Shown: piece after piece, positions 28,035 through 35,980 of the stretch
Layout of the letters: each line of letters begins with the position of its first letter
Numbering within the stretch: the stretch's first letter is position 1
Assembly: GCF_014651055.1 (NCBI RefSeq)
Contig: NZ_BMWD01000001.1
Location: 477,770 to 541,769, forward strand
Length of the DNA stretch: 64,000 nt
Reading direction: 5' to 3'
DNA from: Streptomyces fructofermentans
GTDB lineage: Bacteria > Actinomycetota > Actinomycetes > Streptomycetales > Streptomycetaceae
Position numbers and translations under genes: made by a program
The notes under the pieces: generated by a model
What the model saw: the letters and a program-made list of their open reading frames with translations, nothing else
The model's database searches: none
Told to the model about the DNA's origin: nothing

Positions 28035-28349
28035 GTGATCAGCATCAACAGCAGCTCAGTCCGCGCCGTCAAAATGACCGATCGCTCGGTCGTCTCCGCC
28101 TGCCTGCTCGGCTTCTCGAACCTGGGCACCGGTCTGTCCGGCATTCCCGCCGTCCGGCCGGCCTCCCCTGTGTCTCTCGCGGTCCTTCCCGTCCGTGAGC
28201 GCAATGAGCGACCGATGAAGGCACTGGAAGCAGTAGACGCACAGGCCCAGGCCTATGCCTTTGCGGCCACCGGTGCCGGATCCAGCAAGCAGACGCACCA
28301 CACGATGTGGGCCTTCCGTGGGCCTGAACCCTGGAGTGATCCAGCCTGA
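28035..28349 (+). CDS. Leader ORF upstream of wblC
   Basis: A 104-codon frame with a strong SD, AGGAGG at 28021-28026, 8 nt before GTG 28035. No domain is recognised; the product is Ser/Ala-rich with a late segment AFAATGAGSSKQTHHTMW. The TGA (28347-28349) lies inside an 8-bp hairpin (28344-28351 with 28355-28362), 23 nt before an intrinsic terminator. The layout suggests that its translation, slowed by ribosome-targeting drugs, decides between termination and read-through into wblC, as described for mycobacterial and streptomycete whiB7 leaders. A shorter frame from the internal ATG at 28215 is possible. Confidence 0.65.
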   Translation: MISINSSSVRAVKMTDRSVVSACLLGFSNLGTGLSGIPAVRPASPVSLAVLPVRERNERPMKALEAVDAQAQAYAFAATGAGSSKQTHHTMWAFRGPEPWSDPA

Positions 28350-28372
28350 TCGACGATCAGGCCGGCGCCTTC

Positions 28373-28416
28373 AGGGCCGCGGAACCCCACCCGGGATCCG
28401 CGGCCCTTCTGTTTGT
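28373..28416 (+). terminator. Intrinsic terminator (attenuator) in the wblC leader
   Basis: A perfect 11-bp stem, AGGGCCGCGGA (28373-28383) with TCCGCGGCCCT (28397-28407), and a 13-nt loop, followed by TCTGTTTGT. It lies between the leader ORF and wblC, 108 nt before the wblC start. Confidence 0.85.
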
Positions 28417-28524
28417 CCCCGACCAGGGACGGCGGAGCGAAGGGGCCTCGGGACAAGACAAGAACCCGGTACCAGCCGCCAACCGGCCAACCGGCCGGCA
28501 CGACCAGACGAGGAAGAACACCCC

Positions 28525-28893
28525 GTGCAACTCGAAGCGCACGCCCCGTCCGTACCGCCTTCCGAAACGCTCCCCCCGCCCGGTCTCACGGAGGACTCCA
28601 CCTTGACCCCGCTCACTGCGCTCACCGCGCTTGACGACGCCATCGAGAACCTCGGCGTACCCGTCCCCTGCCGTTCCTACGACCCGGAAGTCTTCTTCGC
28701 CGAGTCCCCGGCCGATGTCGAGTACGCCAAGTCCCTCTGCCGCACCTGCCCGCTGATGGAGGCCTGCTTCGCCGGCGCCAAGGAGCGGCGTGAGCCCTGG
28801 GGCGTCTGGGGCGGCGAGCTCTTCGTCCAGGGTGTCGTTGTCGCCCGGAAGCGGCCGCGTGGTCGCCCGCGCAAGAACCCGGTTGCGGCATGA
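28525..28893 (+). CDS. wblC: WhiB-family regulator WblC (WhiB7 orthologue)
   Basis: Iron-sulfur transcription factor that activates intrinsic antibiotic-resistance genes together with the principal sigma factor. From GTG 28525 (AGGAAG upstream) it has 122 residues. Cluster cysteines are 49, 72, 75 and 81, the last three in LCRTCPLMEAC. The sigma-interacting turn is WGVWGGE (92-98). The C-terminal AT-hook is RGRPRK (112-117), which distinguishes WhiB7 from other WhiB proteins. Its ATGA overlap with the next gene indicates coupling. It is controlled by the WhiB7-type promoter and the attenuated ~595-nt leader described separately. Confidence 0.97.
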   Translation: MQLEAHAPSVPPSETLPPPGLTEDSTLTPLTALTALDDAIENLGVPVPCRSYDPEVFFAESPADVEYAKSLCRTCPLMEACFAGAKERREPWGVWGGELFVQGVVVARKRPRGRPRKNPVAA

Positions 28894-29213
28894 ACACCCC
28901 AGGAACGATCGATCGCCCCCTCACGAACGACCCCAAGAAGCAGGCCCCGATGAAGCCGTCCGCCAACGAGCCCACCGGCTCCGCGACACCAGATTTCACC
29001 ACCGCCGGCGCGAACGACTCGCGTCAGAACAGGACACGAGAGATGCAACTCATCCCAGAAGCCCTGGCTCGTGCGCATATGCACGACCGGCTGCACGCGG
29101 CTGAGCAGGAACGCCGGGCCATGCGCCTCGCGACTGCCCGCCGCATGCAGCGCCGCGCCGAGCGCGCGTCGCTGCGCGCCCGCCGCGCCCTGGCCATGGC
29201 AGTCATGCAGTAA
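28890..29213 (+). CDS. Small basic protein co-transcribed with wblC
   Basis: Hypothetical, 107 residues, no recognised domain. Residues 1-~50 look disordered (Pro/Asn/Asp/Thr). Residues ~55-107 are a highly basic Ala/Arg/Met helix (ATARRMQRRAERASLRARRA), possibly RNA- or DNA-binding or a coiled segment. The ATG overlaps the wblC stop (ATGA), so it is translationally coupled and would share drug induction. A terminator follows at 29257. An internal ATG at 28950 or 29043 could be the real start. Confidence 0.6.
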   Translation: MNTPGTIDRPLTNDPKKQAPMKPSANEPTGSATPDFTTAGANDSRQNRTREMQLIPEALARAHMHDRLHAAEQERRAMRLATARRMQRRAERASLRARRALAMAVMQ

Positions 29214-29256
29214 CAGCCGTTCACACAACGGCAACAAAGGAAAGCGCAGGTCGCGG

Positions 29257-29282
29257 GGGTCGGTCCGAACGGACCGACCCCC
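29257..29282. terminator. Terminator of the wblC operon
   Basis: A GGGGTCGGTCC / GGACCGACCCC 11-bp stem with loop gaac, after the small basic-protein gene. Confidence 0.75.
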
Positions 29283-29332
29283 GCGGTGCGTTGTGCCTCC
29301 GGAACCGCGGGCGCCGGAGCTATTGTCGCCGC

Positions 29333-29578
29333 GTGACGAGTGATCACGGCGACAAGAACGACGACGGCGACAGCGGCAGCGGCAAGAACAGAGGCGACAG
29401 CGCTCTCACCGAACAGCCCCGGCCTGTCGTGTGCGCCCACTGCGGAACCACATCACCGGACCCGCAGCCGACCTGGACCTGCTCCGTGGAGAACGGCGCC
29501 CGCCACTACTTCTGCGACACGTGCGCCCGCGCCAACCTCCGTGCCATTGAAGGGCGGTTGGACTCGGGGTGGTGGTGA
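29333..29578 (+). CDS. Small zinc-ribbon protein
   Basis: Hypothetical protein of 81 residues. The first ~30 residues are Asp/Gly/Ser-rich. Then two CxxC pairs (VVCAHCGTT and YFCDTCAR) with a cysteine in WTCSVENG between them suggest a zinc ribbon. It ends RLDSGWW. The start is GTG 29333: TATTGT at 29321-29326 ends 6 nt upstream, indicating a leaderless mRNA. It lies between the wblC operon terminator and the convergent ABC1-kinase gene. Function unknown. Confidence 0.7.
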   Translation: MTSDHGDKNDDGDSGSGKNRGDSALTEQPRPVVCAHCGTTSPDPQPTWTCSVENGARHYFCDTCARANLRAIEGRLDSGWW

Positions 29579-29674
29579 GGGGGAGTGGATCGGTTGTTGC
29601 CCCTCTTGGGGGCCTCCCCCCCCGCCCCTCCCCCCGACCCCCATCCCACCCCACCCCAAACCGGCAGCCCGAGG

Positions 29675-31132
29675 TCACGCCCCGGCGGCCGAACCCTCCT
29701 GGTCGAACTCGTCACCGTCGAGCGCAGACTGCTCCGCTTCCGATTCCTCTGCCCCCGGGACGACCTTCACTACCGCTTCCGGTTCGGTCTCCTCGTCCGG
29801 CAGGAAACCGGGCAGCCAGCCCTCGAGTTCCTCCCGCAGGCGCACGGTCGCGCCCAGTTGGCAGAGCACTCCGATGGTGCTCAGCGTGACGCGGTGGATG
29901 AGGAGATACGCCGGGGGCAGGTTGAGTTGCTTGCCGAGTTGGTGGGCGGGGGAGCGCGGGTCCGCGATCCTGGCCGCCTGGCTGCGCATCCAGCCCCGGG
30001 TGAAGGTGAACTCGTCGACTTGCGCCGGCTCGATGATCGGGAGCAGGTAGTCGAGGACGGCGTCGGGGTCCAGTTCTATGGACTCCTTGACGAAGCCGTC
30101 CGTGCGGAGCAGGTCGTAGACGGCTTCCGCCTCGCCGTCGAGGGTCATGCGGAGCGACTCGCCTATCGTGGACGGCAGGCCGCCGGGAAGGCGGTCGACC
30201 GTGCCGAAGTCCAGTACGCCCAGCCGCCAGTCGCCGTTCTCGAGGTCGTCCGGGTCGTCGGGCAGCAGGCGGAAGTTGCCCGGGTGCGGGTCCGCGTGCA
30301 GTAGCCCGGTGCGGGTCGGGCCGGAGAAGAGGAAGCGGGCCAGGAGCTGTCCCGCGCGGTCACGCTGTTCCTGCGTGCCGTCGGTGATCACCTCGGACAG
30401 GGGGATGCCGTCGATCCACTCCGTCACGAGCACCTGATCGCACTGATGGACCACGGCCGGCACCAGGACGTCCGGATCGTCCTCGAACTCCTCGGCGTGA
30501 GCCCGCTGGGCCTGCGCCTCCAGGCCGTAGTCGAGTTCCTCGGACACGCGGTCGCGAAGCTCCGTGATCAGGGGCTTGATGTCCATGCCCGGGATCAACG
30601 GGCCCAGCAGCCGTGCGAAGCGGCTCAGTTGGGTCAGGTCGGACAGCAGGGCCTCGCCCGCGCCCGGGTACTGGACCTTGACGGCGACCTCGCGGCCGTC
30701 GCGCCACACCGCTCGGTGGACCTGGCCGATCGAGGCCGCCGCGGAGGGCTTGTCCTCGAATTCCAGGAAGAGGTCCGGCCAGTCCGCGCCGAGCCGCTCC
30801 GCCAGTACGGCGTGCACCGTGCTGGTCGGCATCGGAGGGGCCGCTTCCTGGAGCTTCGTCAGCGCCGCGCGGTAGGGGCCCGCGACCTCCTCGGGGAGCG
30901 CCGACTCGAAGACGGACATGGCCTGCCCGAACTTCATCGCTCCGCCCTTGAGCTCGCCGAGCACCTTGAACAGTTGCTCCGCGGTGCGCTGTTGCAGCTC
31001 TCGGCCGACGATCTCCGCGGACTTGCCGCCGATCCGTTTGCCGAGTCCCCAGGTCGCCCGCCCGGCGAAGCCGAGCGGTAGGGCGGCGAGTTTGGCGGTC
31101 CGGGTGACCGCCTTCCGGGGAAGATCAGACAT
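29675..31132 (-). CDS. ABC1/UbiB-family kinase-like protein
   Basis: A 485-residue member of the ABC1/ADCK atypical kinase family. Hallmarks are the KxGQ-type motif in GGAMKFGQAMS, the Ala-rich nucleotide loop AAASIGQVHRA with the lysine in REVAVKVQYPG, the catalytic HADPHPGNF, and VLDFGT. Start ATG 31132 (MSDLPRKAVTRTAKL). Upstream, the ThiF-like gene overlaps by 8 nt, so they form an operon. Rv3197 beside whiB7 in M. tuberculosis is, to my memory, the same family and was linked to macrolide tolerance. The stop is followed by a C-rich tract (29607-29663). Substrate unknown. Confidence 0.88.
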   Translation of the reverse strand: MSDLPRKAVTRTAKLAALPLGFAGRATWGLGKRIGGKSAEIVGRELQQRTAEQLFKVLGELKGGAMKFGQAMSVFESALPEEVAGPYRAALTKLQEAAPPMPTSTVHAVLAERLGADWPDLFLEFEDKPSAAASIGQVHRAVWRDGREVAVKVQYPGAGEALLSDLTQLSRFARLLGPLIPGMDIKPLITELRDRVSEELDYGLEAQAQRAHAEEFEDDPDVLVPAVVHQCDQVLVTEWIDGIPLSEVITDGTQEQRDRAGQLLARFLFSGPTRTGLLHADPHPGNFRLLPDDPDDLENGDWRLGVLDFGTVDRLPGGLPSTIGESLRMTLDGEAEAVYDLLRTDGFVKESIELDPDAVLDYLLPIIEPAQVDEFTFTRGWMRSQAARIADPRSPAHQLGKQLNLPPAYLLIHRVTLSTIGVLCQLGATVRLREELEGWLPGFLPDEETEPEAVVKVVPGAEESEAEQSALDGDEFDQEGSAAGA

Positions 31133-32315
31133 GCGCCCTCCAAGTACCGGACAGCCGTGCCGCGTGCGGCTGTTGCCCGGACATTGTCTCGTGCGGCCTC
31201 TCGTCGTCCGAGGTGTGCTCCCCCTTGGCTCTCTCAGCAGCCGCGCAGGTGCATGCCGGATGCTGCCACACCGGCTCGGCGTGCCAGTGGAAACCCGGTA
31301 CGGAGACTTCCCAGCGGGCTCCCGTGCTCGTCGGCGTCTCCCCGTCCAGGAAGGCGAGGGCGTGCCCCGCCGCAAGCCCGGCGACTGCCGCCGACAGTGC
31401 CAGATCGCAGGCCTGTACGTCACGGGTCCGGCCGGAGCGCCATTGCGCGACCAGCCGGGGCCAGGTCGGGTCCCGGTCCGTGCGCCCCAGGTCGAGGCAG
31501 CCGGCGCAGGCTGTGTCGCCGGGCAGGACGAGGGGGCCGACGATCCCGGTGCCTTCCACGACCCCGGCGTACAGATGAGGGGTTCCCGAGTCGATCAGTG
31601 GCTCGGAGACGGCCGGGTCCGGTGCGTGGACGGCGAGCCCGTCGCGCGGCGCGACGACCACGAGGGAGAGCCCGGGCTGCTCCTCCTCGGTCGACTTCGC
31701 TCCGCCGCGCCGGGGAGGGCGGTCCGGGGCGGCCCGGTGCACCGCACGGCGCGCGGCTTCGTCCCTGCGCTCGCCGATGGACTCGACGGGCAGGCCGCCC
31801 GGTGCGACGTCCCACGGTTCGACACAGCCGCCGTCGCGCACGTCGACGTGTCCCACGCCCGCGCCGGCCAGCGTGGCGGCGATGACCGTGCCGACGCGGC
31901 CGGCGCCGCGCACCTGTACGCGCAGTGAGCGGCGGGCCGCCAGGCGGCGCGGGGCGTCGCCCGGTCCCCTGGCGACCAGCGAGAGGGAGGCGAGGTCGGG
32001 CCGCAGCCGGTCCATGACCTTGTGCTTCTCGCGCAGGGCGTCGACGGCGGGGCCTCCGCCGGTCGCGTCGTCGAGGAGTCCCGCTCCGGCGAGCCGCTCG
32101 ACCAGACCGTCGACGTGGCCGTCGGGCAGACCCATGCCGCGCGCCTCGTCGCGGAGGAGAGGCAGCCCGCGGGTCCCGTCGAGCAGGTTCAGCAGGCTGC
32201 CGGTCGCCGTGTCCATCGGGCCGAGCACCATCGCGTGAGCGGGTGCCATGCCGAACTGCACGGTGTTCAGGTCCCGCCAGCCGCGCCGCAGCGCGGGCTT
32301 CACCCTCGGATGCAT
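31125..32315 (-). CDS. ThiF/E1-like protein related to TOMM cyclodehydratase partner proteins
   Basis: A 396-residue cytoplasmic protein. Residues ~15-85 resemble a winged-helix peptide-recognition region. Residues ~130-340 form a ThiF-like Rossmann domain with VQVRGAGRVGTVIAA (GxGxxG) and a conserved ACAGCLDLGRTDRDPTWP segment, whose CxxC plus RTDRDP is typical of leader-peptide-binding TOMM C/E1-like proteins. The second cysteine pair is in PACTCAAAE near 370. No azoline-forming YcaO partner or precursor peptide is visible nearby, so it is an orphan. Start ATG 32315 with GGGGG upstream; ATG 32318 is adjacent. Overlaps the ABC1 kinase gene by 8 nt. Confidence 0.75.
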   Translation of the reverse strand: MHPRVKPALRRGWRDLNTVQFGMAPAHAMVLGPMDTATGSLLNLLDGTRGLPLLRDEARGMGLPDGHVDGLVERLAGAGLLDDATGGGPAVDALREKHKVMDRLRPDLASLSLVARGPGDAPRRLAARRSLRVQVRGAGRVGTVIAATLAGAGVGHVDVRDGGCVEPWDVAPGGLPVESIGERRDEAARRAVHRAAPDRPPRRGGAKSTEEEQPGLSLVVVAPRDGLAVHAPDPAVSEPLIDSGTPHLYAGVVEGTGIVGPLVLPGDTACAGCLDLGRTDRDPTWPRLVAQWRSGRTRDVQACDLALSAAVAGLAAGHALAFLDGETPTSTGARWEVSVPGFHWHAEPVWQHPACTCAAAERAKGEHTSDDERPHETMSGQQPHAARLSGTWRAHV

Positions 32316-32429
32316 CATCGACCCCCGTATGTTGCAGTGTTCCCGTTGTCCTTGCCCGTTCAGCGGTGCTGCTGCCCAGTCGTCCGGCGGCTTCGTGGCT
32401 CGGCCTCGACGCCCAGGCGGCTGGCACCG

Positions 32430-32533
32430 CCGGTCCTGCCGGTCCTGCCGGTCCTGCCAGTCGTGCCGGTCCTGCCTGCCCAGCCAGTCGTGCCGGTCCT
32501 GCCAGTCGTGCCGGTGCTGCCGGCGTTGCGTGT
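32430..32533. repeat. 9-bp tandem repeats in the divergent gap
   Basis: Units of ccggtcctg and ccagtcgtg, about eleven in all, lie between the ThiF-like gene and the metalloprotease gene. The whole gap 32316-32826 (511 nt) has no credible gene; the repeat makes collagen-like Gly-Pro-Ala in one frame and His-Asp-Trp-Gln in the other, both taken as chance. Confidence 0.7.
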
Positions 32534-32713
32534 GTTGCCCGTGTTGTTCATGTGGTGCGTGTTGCCCGTGTGGACCTTGTCGGCTGTGTCGGCCGCGCTG
32601 CCCTGGGGCGGGCCCGTACATCCCGCCGGGTCCGTGGCGTGGTGTCGGCGGGGTTCGGTCGGGTCGGCCGGACGAATGTCAGCATGCCCGGTTTGCCCGG
32701 CGCGTGGCGAAAG

Positions 32714-32722
32714 TTGTCCACA
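32714..32722 (+). other. DnaA-box nonamer
   Basis: A perfect TTGTCCACA in the divergent gap, about 105 nt before the metalloprotease start; isolated. Confidence 0.4.
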
Positions 32723-32826
32723 GGCGGTGGATGTTCGTCGTACAAATCTGGCTCGTGGGGTGCGGTTCGGCATCGATGCGTTCCGGGGGCGGGACTTCCC
32801 GCGTGTGCAGCGGGTAACGTCGGGGC

Positions 32827-33423
32827 GTGCCCGCCGACCCACTGCACCGCGCCGGAAACCCACAGCGCAGCACGACGAGCCAGCCGCCAAGCGGCTCGGG
32901 GGCGAGCGCGATCGAGGTCCGAAGGAGCGCGCGCCGGCGCAGAACGGTGTCCGCGTACCGCGAGGGCGATCGCACCGTCGTGCTGATCCCCGCCCGGATG
33001 TCCGAGGCGGAGGAGCAACGCTGGGTGACGGTCATGCTCGACAAGCTCGCCGCGCAGGAGAGCAAGCGGGTGCTCGGCGACACGGAGCTGTCCGAGCGTG
33101 CAGGGAGGCTGTCCGAGCTGTACTTCGCGGGCCGGGCGAGGCCCGCGTCTGTGCGCTGGGTCACCAATCAGAACACCCGCTGGGGATCGTGCACCCCGGC
33201 CGAGGGCAGCATCCGGCTCTCGCACCGCCTGCAGGGCATGCCCGAGTACGTCGTCGACTACGTGCTCGTCCACGAACTCGCGCATCTGCTGGTGCCCGGC
33301 CACGGCGCCGATTTCTGGCGGCTGCTGGAGGCCTATCCGCGTACGGAGCGGGCGCGCGGCTACCTCGAAGGGGTGGTGGCGGCCGACCGGCTGCCCCACC
33401 TGCCCGCCGCGCGCGGCGAGTGA
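32827..33423 (+). CDS. YgjP/M48-like metallopeptidase domain protein (DUF45)
   Basis: A 198-residue putative minigluzincin. The zinc site HELAH is at ~140 (YVLVHELAHLLVPGHGADFW), with the third ligand His in PGHGADF. The preceding TRWGSCTPAEGSIRLS block is diagnostic of the YgjP/DUF45 family. Residues 1-60 are a basic, disordered lead. The start is GTG 32827: TAACGT at 32815-32820 ends 6 nt upstream, implying a leaderless mRNA. The substrate is unknown. Divergent from the ThiF-like gene. Confidence 0.85.
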   Translation: MPADPLHRAGNPQRSTTSQPPSGSGASAIEVRRSARRRRTVSAYREGDRTVVLIPARMSEAEEQRWVTVMLDKLAAQESKRVLGDTELSERAGRLSELYFAGRARPASVRWVTNQNTRWGSCTPAEGSIRLSHRLQGMPEYVVDYVLVHELAHLLVPGHGADFWRLLEAYPRTERARGYLEGVVAADRLPHLPAARGE

Positions 33424-33518
33424 GCGCCGGTCCGGCGGCGAATCCGCTGCCGGGCGGTTGCGGACGGTGATTCTGTACCGGGTCTGTACCGGCCTCGTCG
33501 GGGGCCGGATTTTGCCGT

Positions 33519-33524
33519 TAGCCT
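33519..33524 (+). promoter_or_regulatory. -10-like element for the AIM24 operon
   Basis: TAGCCT about 43 nt before the first AIM24 gene, followed by GGGATGGGGGACGG as an SD-rich leader. No clear -35. Confidence 0.4.
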
Positions 33525-33567
33525 GACGCGACGCACTTGTATTCGGGATGGGGGACGGTCGTTACGC

Positions 33568-35268
33568 ATGGCCAGGGAATTCCAACGCGGCCACAAGGCC
33601 AAGATCAGTGACCTCACAGCAGGCACCGATCTGTACGTAGGTGTGCAGATCACGGGCCCCGGGCTGACCTTCGACATCAGCTGCTTCGGTCTGGACGCCG
33701 ACGAGAAGTTGTCGGACGACCGGTTCTTCGTCTTCTTCAATCAGCCGAAGACCCCCGAAGAGTCCATTCAGCTTCTCGGCGCGCAGGCGGGTGACACGGA
33801 GTCCTTCCGGGTCACGCTCGACAGGATTCCGCCGCAGATCCAGAAGCTGTCCTTCACGGCGACGATCGACGGCGGCGGGCAGATGTCGCAGGTCGCCCCC
33901 GGATACCTGCGCATCGTCGCGGGCGGCGAGGAGGTGGCCCGCTACTCCTTCAACGGTGGCGAGTTCTCCACCGAGCGTGCCGTGATGCTGGGCGACTTCT
34001 ACCTGAAGGACGTGTGGCGGTTCGCCGCGGTCGGCCAGGGATTCGACGGCGGTCTCGACGCGCTGCTGAAGAACTTCGGCGGCGAGGTCGCCGAGGAGGA
34101 GCCCGCCGCGGCGCCGCAGACGGGCGCCCCGTCGTTCGCGCCGCCCGCCCAGGCGACCGCGCCTCCCGTGTTCGGCGCGCCCGCGGGTCCCGCCGCGCCG
34201 GCTCCGGCGCCGCAGCCCGCCCAGGGCTTCGCGCCGCCGCCCGGGGCGACGCCACCCCCGCAGCCCGCGCCGCCGGTGCACGCCGCGCCGACCATCGTCG
34301 CGCCCCTGACCCCGCCCGGCGGCGGCACGGTGCCGCCTCCGGCGCCCGCTCCGGCGCCGTACGGGCAGCCGCCGGCCCCGCAGCCCGCGTACGGCCAGGG
34401 CCAGACCGGGTCGCTGCCACCGGGCTACGGCCAGCCGCCGGCGCCGCACGCGCCCCAGGCGCCGACCGCGCCGCCCGGCTACGGCCAGCCGACCCCGCCT
34501 CCGGGGTACGGCCAGCAGCCGCCCTTCGGCCAGGTGCCCGGCCAGCCCGGCGCGCCGGGAGCACCCGCCGCGTACGGAGTCCCGCAGGGGACTCCCCAGG
34601 GTGCCGCCGGTGTCGCCGCCGCGCTGCAGCCCTACAAGGAGGCGCCCACCGGCCAGCGCTGGACCCAGCAGAACAAGAAGATGGTCCGTGTCGACCTCGG
34701 CACGGCCGGCGACCAGGCCGTACTCGCCCGTCAGGGCAGCATGGTGCTCTACCAGGGCAAGGTCGACTTCAGTTACAAGGGGGCCGGGTTCGCCGGCCGG
34801 ATCGTGGGCAACGCGACCGGCCAGGAGATGCAGCTGATGCGCTGTTCGGGCCGGGGCCAGGTGTTCCTCGCGGACAACTCCTCGATGCTGCACCCGATCG
34901 AACTGCAGGGCGACGCCGTGTGCGTCTCCGCCGAGAACGTCCTCGCGTTCGACGAGACGCTCCAGTACGAGGTGCGCCGCATCGAGGGGCACGGCATCCC
35001 CGGTGGCGCCCTGTTCACGATGCAGTTCCAGGGGACCGGCACGATCGTCGTGAAGACCCGCGGTGTGCCCGTCGTGCTGCCGGTGACGCCGACGACGTTC
35101 GCTGACTGCAACGCGGTCGTCGCCTGGTCCGCCGCGTCCCAGGTGATCGTCTCCAGCCAGGTGCGGATGCGCCGCAACGCCTACCCGGGCGACACGGGCG
35201 AGAGCGTGAACCTGCAGTTCCGCGGCGCGCCCGGCAATTTCATCGTCGTCCAGCCGTACGAGGTCTGA
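33568..35268 (+). CDS. TerD-AIM24 fusion protein
   Basis: A 566-residue protein with three parts. Residues 1-~165 are a TerD-like domain, as in tellurium/stress-resistance proteins (LTAGTDLYVGVQI..., FDISCFGLDADEKLSDDRFFVFFNQ, LGDFYLKDVWRF). Residues ~175-355 are a Pro/Ala/Gly linker with repeated GYGQP-type units. Residues ~365-566 are an AIM24 (mitochondrial biogenesis AIM24-like) domain: MVLYQGKVDF, GQVFLAD, GEGESVNLQF-like end. No signal peptide or TM segment. Start ATG 33568. It is first of a three-gene AIM24 run and probably works with the other two; the molecular function of AIM24 is not established. Confidence 0.88.
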   Translation: MAREFQRGHKAKISDLTAGTDLYVGVQITGPGLTFDISCFGLDADEKLSDDRFFVFFNQPKTPEESIQLLGAQAGDTESFRVTLDRIPPQIQKLSFTATIDGGGQMSQVAPGYLRIVAGGEEVARYSFNGGEFSTERAVMLGDFYLKDVWRFAAVGQGFDGGLDALLKNFGGEVAEEEPAAAPQTGAPSFAPPAQATAPPVFGAPAGPAAPAPAPQPAQGFAPPPGATPPPQPAPPVHAAPTIVAPLTPPGGGTVPPPAPAPAPYGQPPAPQPAYGQGQTGSLPPGYGQPPAPHAPQAPTAPPGYGQPTPPPGYGQQPPFGQVPGQPGAPGAPAAYGVPQGTPQGAAGVAAALQPYKEAPTGQRWTQQNKKMVRVDLGTAGDQAVLARQGSMVLYQGKVDFSYKGAGFAGRIVGNATGQEMQLMRCSGRGQVFLADNSSMLHPIELQGDAVCVSAENVLAFDETLQYEVRRIEGHGIPGGALFTMQFQGTGTIVVKTRGVPVVLPVTPTTFADCNAVVAWSAASQVIVSSQVRMRRNAYPGDTGESVNLQFRGAPGNFIVVQPYEV

Positions 35269-35282
35269 GGGAGCCCGTCCAA

Positions 35283-35963
35283 ATGAACCAGCAACTAGCG
35301 GGCTTCGCCCCGGCACCGGTCGCCGCGCGCATGGAGAACCATGGCAACCACATGCTCAAGGTCGCCATGCAGACCGGAAACGACCTCCTCGCGCGCGTGG
35401 GGTCGATGGTCGCCTACGAGGGCTTCGTCCAGTACGAGCCGAATCCGCCCGCCGTGCGCCAGATCGCGCGCGACTGGGCCACCGGTGAGGGCGCTCCCCT
35501 CATGAAGTGCTCCGGTGACGGCCTGCTGTACCTCTCCGACTACGGCGCGAACGTCGTCGTGATCAACCTCAACGGTGACGCGATCTCCGTCAACGCCACC
35601 AACCTGCTCGCCTTCGACGCCCATCTCACGTGGGGCGTGGAGCGCGTGAAGGGCCTGGCGAAGTTCGCCGGGCAGGGCTTGTGGAACACGAAGATCTCCG
35701 GGCAGGGCTGGGTCGCGCTGACCTCCCGGGGCAAGCCCATCGTCGTCGACTGCGGCGGTGGCGAGGACGAGACGTACGTCGACCCGGACGCGCTCGTCGC
35801 CTGGTCGCCGAACCTCAAGGTGAAGGGCAAGCGGAGCTTCAAGGCGCAGTCGCTGATCGGGCGGGGCAGCGGCGAGGCCTTCCAGATGGCCTTCTCCGGA
35901 CAGGGCATCGTCGTCGTCCAGCCCAGCGAGGACAGCACCGACCGTCTCCGGGTCCGGGGCTGA
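35283..35963 (+). CDS. AIM24 family protein (second of three)
   Basis: A single-domain AIM24 protein of 226 residues: NDLLARVGSMVAYEGFVQYE, LYLSDYGANVVVINL, SGQGWVALTSRG, FSGQGIVVVQPSE. Start ATG 35283, 14 nt after the fusion gene's stop; the next gene begins 17 nt later. Cytoplasmic, no signal peptide. The repeated MVAYEG/MVAYQG/MVLYQG segment shows the three genes share ancestry. Role unknown; possibly a beta-barrel-like scaffold or envelope-stress factor working with TerD. Confidence 0.88.
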   Translation: MNQQLAGFAPAPVAARMENHGNHMLKVAMQTGNDLLARVGSMVAYEGFVQYEPNPPAVRQIARDWATGEGAPLMKCSGDGLLYLSDYGANVVVINLNGDAISVNATNLLAFDAHLTWGVERVKGLAKFAGQGLWNTKISGQGWVALTSRGKPIVVDCGGGEDETYVDPDALVAWSPNLKVKGKRSFKAQSLIGRGSGEAFQMAFSGQGIVVVQPSEDSTDRLRVRG

Positions 35964-35980
35964 GGGGGAGGACACACACC

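Noticed and set aside
32243..32986. Collagen-like Gly-Pro-Ala ORF on the + strand
   Set aside because: It comes only from 9-bp repeats. It starts antisense within the ThiF-like gene, has no SD and no conserved ends.
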